From the NCBI GenBank assembly GCA_018340375.1, contig JAFFJZ010000002.1:16076001-16140000 (forward strand): a DNA stretch of 64,000 bases. Direction: 5' to 3'. This document shows positions 33,895 to 45,844 of this stretch, piece by piece (the first letter of the stretch is position 1; the number at the start of each line of letters is the position of its first letter). Under the pieces are notes generated by a model that made no database searches, was not told the DNA's origin, and saw nothing but the letters and a program-made list of their open reading frames with translations. The translations under genes were made by a program, and so were the position numbers. This stretch comes from Gonatopus flavifemur (taxonomy: Eukaryota > Arthropoda > Insecta > Hymenoptera > Dryinidae).

Positions 33895-34631
33895 AAAATA
33901 ACCAGAGTGATTTCTAGTAGACAAAGTTCATATTGCTACGATATCGTGATTATTATTGTCAACTAAACTTATCCTCACATAAATCGTTCTTTCTATCACC
34001 AGCATCGACAAAACCCAGAAATATTCATCAAAAGTTCAATTTTTCAAAAATGATTCTACCATCCAGGTGAATTTATTTTCCAGAATAAATCTAATGGAAA
34101 ATAACATTGTTGATTGAATAAATATTGAAAGAACAAAAATACAAGCAACAAAAATCAAATCAGAAATCGAATATGTGATCATTAAAATTGTACTCGAGTT
34201 GAATACCACTCTGTGTTACGAAGAACACGATATGAAATGTCTTGAAACTGTTTGAGATTCGAATTCATTTGATCTACTTCTTGATGCTTTCTCTCTCTCT
34301 CTCATCTGAATTGAAAATGATCGTACAAATAGGTGCAAAATCCTAGAGGAGAAATTGCTTCAATCAACAAATGGAGGTGAAACTCCTTCCTCACGCGATG
34401 AAGGAGATTCTTTTACATTTCTGAGTTTTCTCAGCCTGCTGAGTAGAATTTGATTCATCATTATATTATCATTTCATGTTACTTTTCTTTTGAGAATTTC
34501 AAATGATTCATAGAAATTCTATACAAATTTCAATTCTCATATGAGATTTATGATGAAAACATAGATATTTTATTGAAAAAAAATTATCAGGAATCGTGCA
34601 GGGAAATTCTGAATATTATATTATTGAATTA
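33895..34631. other. Unique-looking DNA, nothing identified
   Basis: AT-rich sequence with a short CT run at about 34290-34301. No gene or paired repeat is seen. Confidence 0.45.
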
Positions 34632-34847
34632 CACGAAGAGAAATTTAATTGGCGGGATTACCATTTTATTCGTGAGCTATAACTATTCGGGAAAGTTAGA
34701 GAATAATTTGTAACATAAGTCATAATCATCACCACCTGCGATGGTAAAAATTGAGATTAATTTAGATTTTATTATTGTCTGACTTTTTCGAATAGTTCTA
34801 GTTTACGAATCAAATGGTATTCTTATTTCTAATTGAATTTCTTATGA
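34632..34847. mobile_element. Decayed MITE, CACGAAGAGAAATTTAATTGG ends
   Basis: The left arm CACGAAGAGAAATTTAATTG...TTATTCGTGAGCTATAACTATTCG pairs with a right arm reading CGAATAGTTCTAGTTTACGAATCAA...TCTAATTGAATTTCTTATG; only short pieces are quoted and each pairs imperfectly. It is preceded by TA. The ends resemble the CACGGAGAGAAA class. Confidence 0.6.
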
Positions 34848-36042
34848 CGGTAGTTTTACATAATAACAAGTTGTAACGAGTTCTCCAAGAATCAGTGTAT
34901 ACAAAGATGAATTGTCGTTATTTGATTACTTGTATTGTTCAGCATCAAACTTTGGACTATGGAAACAAAGTGAGAGTTGTTCGAATAATTTTGAGGGTTC
35001 AATTTGAACATTCCAAGCGTCAACAGTTGTTGAACGATTTCTCCAAGTTGACTTCGAATTCAAGAATACTCATTCTTTCCTTCAACATGAATTGAATCAG
35101 AAAAATTGAAGGTTTCATTTTCTAGGAAATCATCCGAAAGATGATCAGTTTCACGACCAAAGGTGCTGAATCGAACAGCACGACTCTTCGTTTTCTTTCG
35201 AGACGATTTTCTAGTTTTTTCATAGAGTGTCCTTCAGTATTTCAAGTACCCAACCACTACTAGATATTATTTCACAGTAATGACTTCATTAAAAAAATAT
35301 TGAATCGAAAAGAAAAAGCGGAAAAAGTGCAGAAAGAAGAATCGAGTTTGAAATCTCCACAGTTATTGTTGCATCCTGCAACTAATTTCAATTACAAATC
35401 AAAGTTCATTAAATGTCCTTCCGATTCAATGATATCAACGAATGTAGATCGATCGAGACCGTTTGTTTTCCTTTTTCCCGATAAATCGAATCTCTCGCGG
35501 AGTGGACTTTTTATTGATTCAAATCATTTTCTATACTCGAATTCTTAGAAAAATATATGTATTATGTTCCGTCGTGAGAACGTTGATTTTCCATTTTATC
35601 CGTACGCTTTGGCAAGAGTTCACGATGTATAGAACATGGTATTGTGATGTAGCTTGATTGGAGACTTCAAAATGATCCAATAACGCTTTCAATATTTCAT
35701 TGAACCACGTAAACTTATGTACCAGTTTACCTGGGGAGGAAAAGTATTCTAACGAAGAACATAAACCGCAGAATGCAATGAATTGGGTTGAAATTATTGA
35801 TTCGGTATCTACGTTCTTGAAAAATCTGGTGTATGCAGTCAATTTATGTTGAAGAGAAAAACGCGATGAAGAAGATAATGAGCCATGAAAAATTCCAAAA
35901 CATCAATATTTGAGAACCGTTCACAAAACTTTGGAAAACCAAAGCGATTTGTTATTTATTCATATTCCTTGATTCTCAGAGCTTACTCTGCAGAGGAAAC
36001 AAGTTTTATTTTGAATGATTTGAAATATTTTTCGAAGAAATA
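34848..36042. other. Unique-looking DNA, nothing identified
   Basis: Short frames at 35300-35548 (plus) and 35531-35842 (minus) show no recognisable domains. No repeat pairs are seen. Confidence 0.45.
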
Positions 36043-36311
36043 CACTGAAAGAAGTGAAGTGTAATGACTACCATGTGCAAATAGTAATTGAGGAACAGCT
36101 TCGCGATTTCGATTACACATACTATGAGGAATCGTCGCGATGTTAATGAACATGAAAATGGAACATTAAATATTACCTACATCATCTGGTTATCACACCA
36201 AGAAAAGAATCTGGTTTTCTAAACATCACAATCACATTTCCTGATGAATCGAACCAGATTTCAAGTTATTGCGACCACGAATGTTTCAACAAGGTCGTTT
36301 TTCTGGCAGTG
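36043..36311. mobile_element. Decayed element with CACTGAAAG / CTGGCAGTG ends, TA flanks
   Basis: Ends CACTGAAAGAAG and TTTTTCTGGCAGTG are flanked by TA (36041-36042 and 36312-36313). The inner phrase GAACCAGATTTCAAGTTATT, followed by GCGACCACGA, resembles TAACCAGATTTCAGGTCACT and GCAACCATAA in the 40255-40703 element. It is probably an old member of that family. Confidence 0.55.
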
Positions 36312-36598
36312 TAGGTGAACCTTTGCTAAGTCTCCTCCTGGTTGAATCATTGAAAGACTCAGCACTGATTTCTCAGTACATTCCACTGATTCAGAGTTGC
36401 AGAGTATCGTTTTTTACAAAGCGCGTTTGCCTATTTTGGATCATATGATATAGAAAAATTGTGCCATGAACAGAGAACAACATATGTACTCGTTCGATAC
36501 CAACGTTCCTAACTGACGAATAGGTAATGCAAATTCACAATGTTTCTGAGTATTCAAACAAAGTGGGAACGCTTGAGGGTATCATTTTTTTTCCTCTC

Positions 36599-36778
36599 AA
36601 CATCCGTTAACCCAGGCATTTTCTGTCACATTACATTTCTGTCACGTGACAATCAAGGAAGATAGAATGTCTCTTGAAATATGTGTGAAAAGCATGATTC
36701 CTTGACTTACACTGTGAAATATAATTGTGAAATTTCCCTCCAAGAAATGTTGACAGAAAAATGCTTACGTGGATGGGA
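36599..36778. repeat. Inverted repeat, ACATCCGTTAACCCAGGCATTT arms
   Basis: CATCCGTTAACCCAGGCATT, followed by TTCTGTCA, faces TGACAGAAAAATGCTTACGT, followed by GGATG. The loop region TCAAGGAAGATAG/CATGATTCCTTGA also pairs. A small MITE-like structure of about 180 bp, family unknown. Confidence 0.6.
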
Positions 36779-38173
36779 AAGTGTTGTTGTTTATGGATTG
36801 GTGGGTGTTTCCTTCACTCGTGAAGAATTGAGAATTCAGCAGGCAGAATAGTTCCTTAAAATGAGAGAAATTTATGGAAAAATCATCCTAAAGTCGTGGA
36901 GTGAGAGGGATAATTAAGTGCACAGAAATGATTGATTAAGAATCAATTGATCTTCCTCTTCGATAGTCATGCCATAAAACAGAAAATTCTGTTGAATACA
37001 TCAGCCAAAGTTACTCCAAAACCGGGTGGTGACAGTAGTTGATGAATTAGGAAATCACGCTTTTGACGCGTAGATTATATTTCATGTTCTACCTTCTTTA
37101 GTCAAATTAGCCTTGACACGGTCAAAGCGAACGATTTAATTGAAACTGATATAGAATGCTCTTACCTCTTCTATTTCGTAAGAATTTTCTAATGAATTTA
37201 TCAGATTTTAATTAGCTGATAAACTGATATGTACTATTTTAGATAGCAATTCAACCTTGAGACAAGGTTCTCAGACAATCTTGTGATAAAGTTGCCGTAC
37301 TATCTGGAATGTAGTCGAAAACAGTTATTGAAACATCCAGAAAATCTGTGTATCCTAGAAAATTATTTTCAGAAGCAAAGTGCAATGAAGATCAATTAGT
37401 AAATCTACTAATTAGCAACGTTTCATTATAGAAAATAGGTCAACATCGGTGAGCTCGAGTTCTTATGAAACACTCTCTCATCTTATGACTCTGCAAAATT
37501 GGTGGTTGAATACAAATTTTCAATTCAAAGGAACTCGTGAAAACTCCACTCAAATCACCCAGTGACTAATCCTTTGAAAATTGTGGTTTCGCAGCTTCAA
37601 CATCTACTGAATTCCAAACATATTCTGAAGAATCCACCTCTGGAAAACTGACTGCCGAAGGGTTATATTTTTACTCTTCCTCTACAAACATCGCAGAAAC
37701 GCGTTGAAAGCGTAGTAATGTAACACCAGCATTGAAAATTGAATTACAAATTTTCATACTCTAATCCTATATGGTATATGAGTTGTTGCGAAGAACTTGC
37801 GTTATGACAGTGAACATGAATTCATTATTATGAATCCTTTGAGTTGACTGTTGATGAACAAATCAATGTTCAGAAATAATTCATATTGCGATATCATAAA
37901 CAATCATTCGGACGTTCAACATGTATGCATTTTGAATTCATTTTTACTGCCATATTCCCGGGAAATTGTTCAAGAATTTTTTCAAAAGTGTTTGTGAATT
38001 CAAAATGATTATTTCCATTGAACCATATGGAAGAAAATGAATACGTAATTGTAGTTGTAATTGTACTTTCCATAGGATACAGTTCGCTATTTGCGCCCTT
38101 ATTCTCGCGCATGCAGTTGAAGAAGTGATATATGTACTTGCGATGATATAGTGTTCTCTCAGGGGCTTCAGTA
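36779..38173. other. Unique-looking DNA, nothing identified
   Basis: No paired repeats. The minus frame at 37894-38244 (116 codons) starts inside the 38174 MITE and shows no recognisable domain. Confidence 0.45.
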
Positions 38174-38446
38174 CACTGAGAGTCCGATTTTTTAGAATTT
38201 AAAGAAAATTTCTTTGTCCTCATTCTGATAAATCTTGTTTTCAATGGAAAAGATAGTTCATTCCAATGAGAAAATGTTTCATTAAATCGAAATTGTATTC
38301 TTCGAATTCAAGGAAAAATATATTTCTATCTCAATTTGAAAATTTTTTGTTTTAATCTGATGAAGAATGTTTCCATTGAAAAAAATATTCATTAGAATAA
38401 GGGCAAAGAAATTTTTCTTTCAATCTAAAAAATTGGGTTCTCAGTG
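38174..38446. mobile_element. MITE, CACTGAGARYCC ends, second copy of the 29242 family
   Basis: Ends CACTGAGAGTCCGATTTTTT and, reversed, CACTGAGAACCCAATTTTTT are preceded by TA. Subterminal TTTCTTTGTCCTCATTCTGA and, facing it, GAATAAGGGCAAAGAAA match the 29242-29538 copy in order. The two copies align over most of their length. Confidence 0.88.
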
Positions 38447-38648
38447 TGCATTCTCTACTTGGGAATGGTCAGCTAGTGACCGGGGAGGGGAAGTAAAAGT
38501 AGAAATTGAAAATTCATCAATAGAACTCCCATTATCACCCATAAAACATCAAAATTTGTATAAAATTTTTCATTTGATTCAAACTTGGATGTGAAATTAC
38601 CTTGATTTCTAGAAATGTTGTGAATACGTTCGGACGGTCTTGACATCC

Positions 38649-39016
38649 CAACAAACAAAAAGATATCAATTAGTATCTGAAAGATGTCTTAAAAGACTTT
38701 CGTGAAGATATCTTTTCGACGTCTAAGAGATGTCTTATGCAACAGATTTCAACAAGTTTTAGATATCTCAAACAGGGCTTTCAAGCGATATGTTTTAGAC
38801 ACGCTGGTAAAGATATGTTTCAGATATAAGGAAGGAATCTTTTAGATGCCTTCTGACATTTCTTGAAAAAGTCTAAAAGATACCATGTCGATATATCTTG
38901 AATCTATCTCTTTTGTGACGTCATTTAGATATTTGAAAGACATCTTTTCGATGTATCTAAAAGATGTCTTCTTGGTGATATCTTGTAGGTGTCTCCAAGA
39001 TCTTCGGTGTTTGTTG
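38649..39016. mobile_element. Element with CAACAAACA ends, AAGATGTCTT/AAGATATCTT word
   Basis: Left CCCAACAAACAAAAAGATAT pairs with right ATCTTCGGTGTTTGTTG. The interior is a near-continuous run of AAAGATGTCTTTTAGATATC variants, so nearly every 10-20 bases is a degenerate palindrome. It abuts the next MITE at 39020. No coding capacity. Confidence 0.75.
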
Positions 39017-39019
39017 TTA

Positions 39020-39308
39020 CACGGAGAAAAAAAATTCGCTGTGACAGCTAAATCTGATTTTGCTGAGTACCTTTTGCTGGAGAAGCAAATCTTTTGCTGT
39101 GGCAGTAAAAATGTTGACTTCTCCAGCAAAATTCATTTGATATTCTATATTTAATATGGAAATTCACTGGAGGAGTAGAAATTCTTTGCAGCCACAACTA
39201 AAAAGTCTTTTTCGTATCTAACAAGATTGATGTCACCGCAAAAAGTTTTCTGCTTCAGCAAAATCAATTTTCGTTGTCACAGTGAATGTTTTTTTCTTCT
39301 TTTCCGTG
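39020..39308 (+). mobile_element. MITE, CACGGAGAAAAAAAATTCGCTG end, copy of the 2480 family
   Basis: It opens CACGGAGAAAAAAAATTCGC, TGTGACAGCTAAATC, TTGCTGAGTACCTTTTGCTG and closes TCTTCTTTTCCGTG at 39308. The phrase order matches 2480-2853. TA precedes it (39018-39019). Compared with the 2480 copy it is shorter and its right half is more diverged. Confidence 0.8.
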
Positions 39309-40254
39309 TGAGGTAACTCTTCGAATAATTTGTTGAAAACTTTCGACGAAACTCCCATTTTGATAGGCCGAAATATGGAAAACTGTCCAGGGGTATCGGG
39401 GCAGTAATGACGGCCCTATGTGCGTTTAAAAACGTATTTTACGGAATTTAAATATAAAATTACGTATAAATTATGTATTCGGCATACATGTGAACTGAAT
39501 AAACCTTTTATAATGCATCTTTTCCCAATGAAGACTATGCATACAAAGTTAACGATAACAGCAAATTGCGTACGCCAGAGTTATTGTCGAGTCTAACGAA
39601 TACGATAAGATGATTTTCTTTCGTGGAGTATGAATATAGGATATTGAAATTTTGATTGAACTGTAAAATGAATAATTATTCCATATACTAAAAGATTTAG
39701 TAATTCTTATACTAAAAATTATACTAAAAATGATTATTTTACAGTATACATAATTTCAGAAGGCTTTATGTTTTCCTTCCTTTAAGAAGTGTTCTGTTCC
39801 ATTGTTCGAACATTAATAAAAATATTAAGAAAAATATCATTTCCGAGGTTGAATTCCTAATCCCAAGTGCATGCTTTTGCAGGATAAATTATTTTCTCTC
39901 GCAGCCGAATTTTAATGGGTTACAAAAATTTGTTCGAGAAAAATCCCTCGACAACTGATAAAAGGATAAATCCGTTAGAACGAATGCGGTAAATTCTCGT
40001 TAAAGGATTTCCATTATTACAATGTCACACATTTCAACATCAATGTCAAATGATGAAATGCAGGAAAAAAATTATGATCTGAATGCAACTTTTTTCATTG
40101 AAAAAGACAGAAAAATGATGAGAGAATGTCTCGAAAGTTCTGATTTTATTATTGTATAATTCTATGAGTATCATATAAATATCGTTTGAAATATAATCTA
40201 GAAGAATAATAATCGAAAGGATGGAGGCGAGGGAAATAAAATTCTTGACATAAA
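39309..40254. other. Unique-looking DNA, nothing identified
   Basis: AT-rich sequence with repeated ACTAAAAAT near 39690-39740. No gene, terminal repeat pair or RNA is seen. Confidence 0.45.
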
Positions 40255-40703
40255 CACTCAGAGAAAAATCTGGTTTGCATAATTAAGCGACGTGGTTATT
40301 TTTGGCTTCAACCATATTCCATCTAGTTGCAGATTCATGTGGTTTTATCCTCACTGTAGAAAATAATCGGAATTTTCCTGTGTACATCAACCGGAAAATT
40401 CCAATCCTTGATTAGGAAATCAATTTCCGGTACATTTATATGAAATTTCCCATACATTTATCTGAAAATTCCAAACTTTATGGGATTTTTCCCAAAATTT
40501 CACAGTAAATTTCCGGACAAGTTGGGAAAATTCCTAACGCATCTGTGTGTTAATTACTTCACATAAATACATAGGAATTTTCCAATAAAATTTTCTACAG
40601 TGTTGTTTTCCTGGCCGTTATAACCAGATTTCAGGTCACTGCAACCATAAGTCCTGAACCATGCGAGGATGGCTGCTATGACTACGTCGCTTTCTTTTCA
40701 GTG
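40255..40703. mobile_element. Element with CACTCAGAGAAAAATCTGG / TTTCTTTTCAGTG ends, host of a nested MITE
   Basis: Left CACTCAGAGAAAAATCTGG and right CGTCGCTTTCTTTTCAGTG face each other, and AAGCGACGTGGTTA on the left pairs with TGACTACGTCGCTTT on the right. The guest 40352-40602 splits it. A second copy with the same phrase CAGAGAAAAATCTGG lies at 42482-42686. Confidence 0.7.
40352..40602. mobile_element. MITE, CACTGTAGAAAATAATCGG ends, GGAAATTTCC word, nested
   Basis: Ends CACTGTAGAAAATAATCGGA and, reversed, CACTGTAGAAAATTTTATTG. The interior repeats CCGGAAAATTCC, GGAAATTTCC and GGAATTTTCC on both strands. It interrupts the 40255-40703 element, whose phrases resume after 40602. Confidence 0.85.
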
Positions 40704-40728
40704 TATTTATGATATTTATAATGTACTA

Positions 40729-41907
40729 GTGTGTCCAAAAAGTAAGGTGACATTCGAACTTAAGCTCCGTGCGCAAATGTATTTGGGAAAGGGCTCTTAT
40801 GTTTAGGTTAGTATAAGCAATAGTTAGCATCAGTGTTTGAGGTACGCTCCGTTTTGTAAGCTGCTGAGAGGGAATTTTTCGATTTTTATAATGTCTGCAA
40901 TTGTTGAGAAGAGAATTTGTATTAAATTTTGTTTGCGGAATGAATTTTCTGCTGTTGACTCGTTGAGGATGGTGCAAAATGCCTTTGATGATGAGGCTAT
41001 GTTGAAAAGAAGTGTTTACAAGTGTTATCAAGAGTTCCAAGAAGGTCGAGAACGCGTCGAAGACAAAAAGCGTCCTGGTCGACCATCAACTTCAACTGAC
41101 GAAGTTAACGTCCAAAAAAATCAAAGATTTGGTGCATGTGAGTTGTCGATTAACAATTAGAGATCTTGTTGATGATGTTGGCATTTCATAAGGATATTTT
41201 GGGCCTCAGACGCGTCAAATCTCGATTGGTACCGAGGACACTGAATTTCCTGGAAGAACATCGTCGCGTTGAAGTTGAAACGCATTATTACGGCAGATGA
41301 GACGTGGATTCATGCTTACGACCCGGAAACAACCGATTCATCAAGTCAATATCGCGCTAAAGGTGAGGCAAAACCAAAAAAACCTCGCCAAAGTCGCTAA
41401 AAAATCAAGGTTATGTTGACTATTTTCTTCGATCATCCTGGTGTTGTGCATTTTGAGTTCCTTCCGCCGGGCCAAACTGTCAACAAAGAATATTATTTGA
41501 GCGTTATGCCTCGTTTACGTGAAGCTATTTGCCTAAAGAGAACGGAATTGTGGCGAGACAACTCTTGGTTTTTGCACCGCGACAATGCTCCGGCTCACAC
41601 CGCACTGATTGCTCGTGACTATTTCGCAAAAAACTCGACCCATATCGTTCCACAACCACCGTATTCACCTGATTTGGTACCATGCGACTTCTGGCTATTC
41701 AACAAACTCAAAAGAACGCTCCGGGGACACCGTTTTGAGTCGATAGAGGAGATCCGAACCGAATCGAAGAGAGAGAGAGCTGAAGGCCATCCCGGGAACC
41801 GAAATTGTATCTGGGAGAGATTACTTCCAAGGCGATGAACTTGATTTAGGAGAATAAATAAAGATTTTTGAAAATGAATGATTTCTCATCTCATTTTTTG
41901 GACACAG
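40729..41907 (+). mobile_element. mariner-family DNA transposon (inactive)
   Basis: Ends GTGTGTCCAAAAAGTAAGGT and, reversed, CTGTGTCCAAAAAATGAGAT are imperfect terminal inverted repeats of about 28 bp. TA flanks both ends (40727-40728 and 41908-41909), the target of the Tc1/mariner superfamily. The length of 1179 bp is near the usual 1.3 kb for a full mariner, the shortfall coming from small internal deletions. The transposase remnant fills the interior. It lies just 25 bp right of another element's end. Confidence 0.95.
40891..41857 (+). pseudogene. mariner transposase (DD34D), broken
   Basis: The product once cut and pasted the surrounding transposon. The start at 40891 opens MSAIVEKR and leads into a helix-turn-helix DNA-binding region ending with the RPGRPSTS linker (about 41071-41094). 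The catalytic parts survive: TADETW with the first Asp at 41296, HRDNAPAHTA with the second at 41581, and YSPDLVPCDFW with the third at 41686. There are exactly 34 residues between the last two, so this is DD34D mariner. Breaks: a frameshift in an A7 run at 41114-41120, a stop at 41189, a deletion before 41280, an in-frame stop at 41398 and a frameshift in an AG microsatellite near 41771. The natural stop is at 41855-41857. The full-length family protein is about 345 residues. Subfamily not assigned. Confidence 0.93.
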
Positions 41908-42107
41908 TAGTGGCAACCACCACCCCTCTACTTCGAATTGGAGTAGATCATAGGTGGGAAATAGATTATTAGATGAGCAACGAGAATTCAATGGAGGAAT
42001 ATCCGAAAACATCATTATGTCTTCTATTAATCTACTCATTTTCCATTAAAAATCCATCAAAGCCCGAAGTGAAGAATCTGTTTTTTTAGTTATTCATCTA
42101 TCTATTC

Positions 42108-42402
42108 CCCTAGTAGAAATTTTGGACTGGAAAATACGAGGGCCTGACAAGGCATGCCTGATTTCCTATCAGGTCCTCATCAGGTTTGTTTACGGTTTTT
42201 CCTTTTCTGCTCGATTTTATGGAAATCTTATCCGAACCCTATTGTACCCTTGCGTTACAACCCTATTTAAATCCCATTAAGAAAATCAGGCAAGGCCCTT
42301 ATAAGGGCTTCATAAGATTTTCTTTATCTACGGTTTCCGGATTCTAACCTCCTCAGGACTTTATTGAAAATAGGAAATGCCTGATCAAAATTCCTACTAG
42401 GG
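42108..42402. mobile_element. MITE, CCCTAGTAGAAATTTT ends, CCTGATCAGG word
   Basis: Ends CCCTAGTAGAAATTTT and AAAATTCCTACTAGGG are reverse complements. The interior has TCAGGTCCTCATCAGG, GGGCCTGACAAGGC and CCCTTATAAGGGC words. It resembles a miniature of the 23216-25759 foldback element, which has the same vocabulary and similar ends. Confidence 0.8.
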
Positions 42403-42481
42403 TTGTGATAGAATATAAAATATGAAAATTTCCTCTTCTCCAAAGGGTTAATTTTTCCATTCATCATTTTTGTATTGATTG

Positions 42482-42686
42482 CATTCAGAGAAAAATCTGG
42501 CCGACACAAACACAGCGCGTAATTGATTTTTGCTTTGACCTTCTTATATAGTTGCTACAACTACATTCGTGTGATTTTGTCTCGTTTTTCTCGTCATCAT
42601 AACCATATTTCATGTCGCACTGCAATCGTGAGTCTTTGACTATGCGAACATAGTTCCTGTAACCACGTTGCTTTTTTCTCAGTATG
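42482..42686. mobile_element. Second copy of the CAGAGAAAAATCTGG element (see 40255)
   Basis: It opens CATTCAGAGAAAAATCTGG and closes TTTTTTCTCAGTATG. Shared inner phrases with 40255-40703 include TAACCATATTTCATGTCGCA versus TAACCAGATTTCAGGTCACT and CGTTGC/CGTCGC before the end. It is uninterrupted and so shows the host's native length of about 200 bp. Confidence 0.7.
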
Positions 42687-42698
42687 AGTAGTTGAATA

Positions 42699-43587
42699 CA
42701 CGGAGAAAAAAATATTGCTGGCATAACAAGCAGATCTGTTACTAGAGCGCCTACAAAAAAAATCAGGTGAAAGAGCAAGAAAAATGGTTGACACAACTAT
42801 ACTTTTTTGCTGATATAAACAAATTTGTTAACAGAACTAACATCTTAGCTGCTGGAGTGAATATTTTTGCAAGAGCAACAAATTTCTTTGTAGGCGCTAC
42901 CCAATAAACACATGCACGTTATTTCAACGTTGAAAAAACGTTGCACTATCGAACGGACGTTATTCGTCGAATTCATAACGTTCATTTTTGGTTAACGTCT
43001 GACGAGGGAATAGACGTCCAGAAATGACGTTTCGATAACGTATTACTAAAACTAATAGTAAAAAATGACCATTAAAAAACGTCTTCAAAAAACGTATTTG
43101 AAATGTACTTCAATCACGCGTTGAGGACGTATTGTTTATGACATTTTCAATGCTCGAACATCAATCGAAGATATCGTGTTGAGAATGTCGAACAAAACAC
43201 AGCAACGTTGGACAAAAATCTAAACGAGAAGTGAAATAATGAATAGCGTGACTTCATTTATGAATATTTTTCTTCTTAAATTTTTGTGTTATCAAAAATC
43301 CCTTCTTTTCGCATTAATAGAAAATTTTTCGAATAATATATCTGATTTGATTCTCATTTTGGAACCATCATTATAACACGTCATTATTTGACGTCTTATA
43401 AACGACTTTTGGACCGTTGTTGTGACGTTATTTTATAGTTGAAAAACACGTGATCTGCCGCGACATTTTTACGTCGAATCAACGGAAGAATATTACTGAA
43501 TGTCAACGTGTGGTTATTGGGCGTTTTTCACGTTTTTTAGACGTATGTGTGTTTATTGGGATAGTAGCAAACCATTTTTTCTCCGTG
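42699..43587. mobile_element. MITE, CACGGAGAAAAAAATATTGC ends, host of a nested element, TA duplication
   Basis: Ends CACGGAGAAAAAAATATTGC and, reversed, CACGGAGAAAAAATGGTTTG are flanked by TA (42697-42698 and 43588-43589). The left part repeats TTTTGC and GAGCAA words. About 660 bp of a different element (42900-43561) sits inside, so the native element is about 225 bp. Confidence 0.85.
42900..43561. mobile_element. Element with CCCAATAAACACATGCACGT ends, AACGTT word, nested
   Basis: Ends CCCAATAAACACATGCACGT and, reversed, CCCAATAAACACACATACGT form inverted repeats, flanked by TA on each side (42898-42899 and about 43562-43563). The interior is saturated with AACGTT, AACGT and GACGT words (for example TTCAACGTTGAAAAAACGTT). 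No coding frame of note. It inserted into the 42699 MITE. Confidence 0.85.
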
Positions 43588-45608
43588 TATGTCATACAAA
43601 GAATGTTGCTGAAGTTTGAATCGTTTATGGCAACGAAACGAAAAATCACACCCACAAAACTTGATGAATGATCGTTAATTAACCTTCTCAAATCAACTCT
43701 TTGGACATAAAAACAACGTTTGGAAAAAGTACTGCAAAACTTTGGGTCTTTAACAGTTGAAGATTCCGTTGTTCCATTACTCATTCGTTTCAATAAACGA
43801 TTCAAACTTCAGCAACATACGCAAAGATGAAGAATTCTATGATAAATAGGTGTGAACATTGATGATTAATGCGTCAGAGAAGTGAGAAATATCTCACCTG
43901 ATCAGCATTTACAGTCGAAACATTGAAAGTGTACTATACATACCCTCAACCTGATCGTCCCTGTCTCAGATTTTGTCTCAACTACCGAAGGGTTAATTAA
44001 GGACGATGAGACTCGGTGTGAAGAGTGAAATTTCTCTCAAGGCATTCAGAGAGCATGGAAATCCTACACCATTCAACAACGGTTGATCTGTATCCATAGC
44101 AGCAGTGAAATGTCAACATTTTCAAACCTTTTAACATAATCCCAGGTATTTCTGTACTTCTTGGAATTCAAGAAATGAAATTCTACTACTTCTCAATGCG
44201 TCTTCTCTGGAAAATCAATAAGATTTTGCTCCGACTCGTGGAAAACATTATATTAGAAATTAAAATAAGCAGAATACCGATGTATAAGAATAAAAAAAAA
44301 CTTATTTTATAATTTCTGATTAAATACTTTTTATAACATCCGAGATTCTTACTACTTCTGAAATGAGATGGGAAAATTCATTCGCATTTCGTACCTCGAT
44401 AATTCAAATAATTTCGACTCTGATAGAACAATGATGTTCCTCGCATTGCCAAATCCAGAGCAATGTGATGGGAATTCAACAAACCGTTGTTTTTCAGAAT
44501 TACACGTTTGATACAAAACCTCATAGTGTATATTTTATCAATCGCACGTACCGCTGTGTAAACTCAGTTCAAACAACTGATCTGGATTCAAACATCGGAA
44601 CAACCTTCTATACGTTATTGTTTACTAAATGAAACTGTGGAAGAAGTATTCAGGTTTCCCGGTTTTCACAGTTTCTAATTGAGAAAGAAAGTTTTGAATT
44701 GTAGGAGAAAGGGAACAAAGCACGCATTCAACAAACTTCTAATGAGATCTTTACGCAATGTGCGTCAAATTGAATAATTTCAATTGATTTGAAAAATTGT
44801 TGTTTCAGATGAAAAAGAGTCTTTTCCGAGGACGATATATTTTCCATTCATAGGGCCAAGAGTTGACAAAAGATGTCAATCACTGGAGAAGGGTGAAAGA
44901 GAGTGGAGGAAAAGATTGATTATTAATGAAGAGAATTCACAAAGAGGCTACTCGAGTGTCAAGTGAGTGAGTGAGTGAGTGAGTCCTATGATTTTAAAAT
45001 AAGTAAGTGCTCTCTAGTGTTTCGTTTTCAAATCATAAATTCAATCGTTTCGATACTAAGACTTGGAAAGGAAGGATACAAGAGGGTTCAAAGATTATTC
45101 AGATATCTCAAATGATCTCCAAATAACGCGTGGAATAATTCAAGAGAGGATGGTCGTAAAAAAAAGCAAAACATTCACAGAAGGCAAAAGGAGGGAGCAT
45201 TTTTTTTGAGTTTGCATAAAGAATATGGTAATAAACTTCTCATATTATCGAATTTGTATAATGCAGAACTGTGTAAAATATTCCACAGGATTTGAAGGTT
45301 CAATGGAGAATTCAATTATATACAAAATGAAATAATACAATCGGAGATTTGATTTCATTGATAACGAGAGTTTATATACGATTCTAGAATTATATAGGTC
45401 AATTGTGTATTTGTTTATTATGAGAAAAATGAAAAATTCAATTTAACCCTCCTCCGTACAGTCCGAAATCATCACAGATCCGTACAGTTCGGACTTCAAA
45501 GGCCCGGATATAGTAAAATATGAAGAATGTAACGAGACAAAATTGCAAATTCGTTAACTTTTCATACTTTATTTTTGAACATTTTATTTTGTATCTATTT
45601 TCCTCCTA
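43588..45608. other. Unique-looking DNA with a GAGT microsatellite
   Basis: A GAGT repeat occupies about 44962-44984. No paired terminal repeats and no credible coding frame are seen across this 2 kb. A low-level resemblance (AAACGATTCAAACTTCAG) links 43795-43815 with about 56567-56585. Confidence 0.45.
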
Positions 45609-45844
45609 CACGGAAAAAAAATCGAGAAATTTATCGTACAGGATGACAACGCGTCGCTTCGGGTCTTCAAATGGGAATTTTTACAAAATATATTGTCGAA
45701 TTTTTCACATTATAAGTCAAAAATAGATTTTTCTCATATGATGTGAATTATTTGACGAGATATTTTGTAAAAATCTCCATTTAAAGGCTTGAAGCGACGC
45801 GTTGTCATTCTATACGGCAAATTTCTCCATTTTCTTTTTTCCGT
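45609..45844. mobile_element. MITE, CACGGAAAAAAAATCGAGAAA ends
   Basis: The left arm CACGGAAAAAAAATCGAGAA...CGTACAGGATGACAACGCG, quoted in parts, pairs with the right arm CGCGTTGTCATTCTATACGG...TTTTCTTTTTTCCGT. Inner segments AAATGGGAATTTTTACAAAA and TTTTGTAAAAATCTCCATTT also pair. It is preceded by TA; the right flank is degenerate. Confidence 0.85.

Noticed and set aside
42699..43587. CRISPR-like array because of the regularly repeated AACGTT words
   Set aside because: The repeats are short, degenerate and irregularly spaced, and lie inside an inverted-repeat element in eukaryotic DNA.
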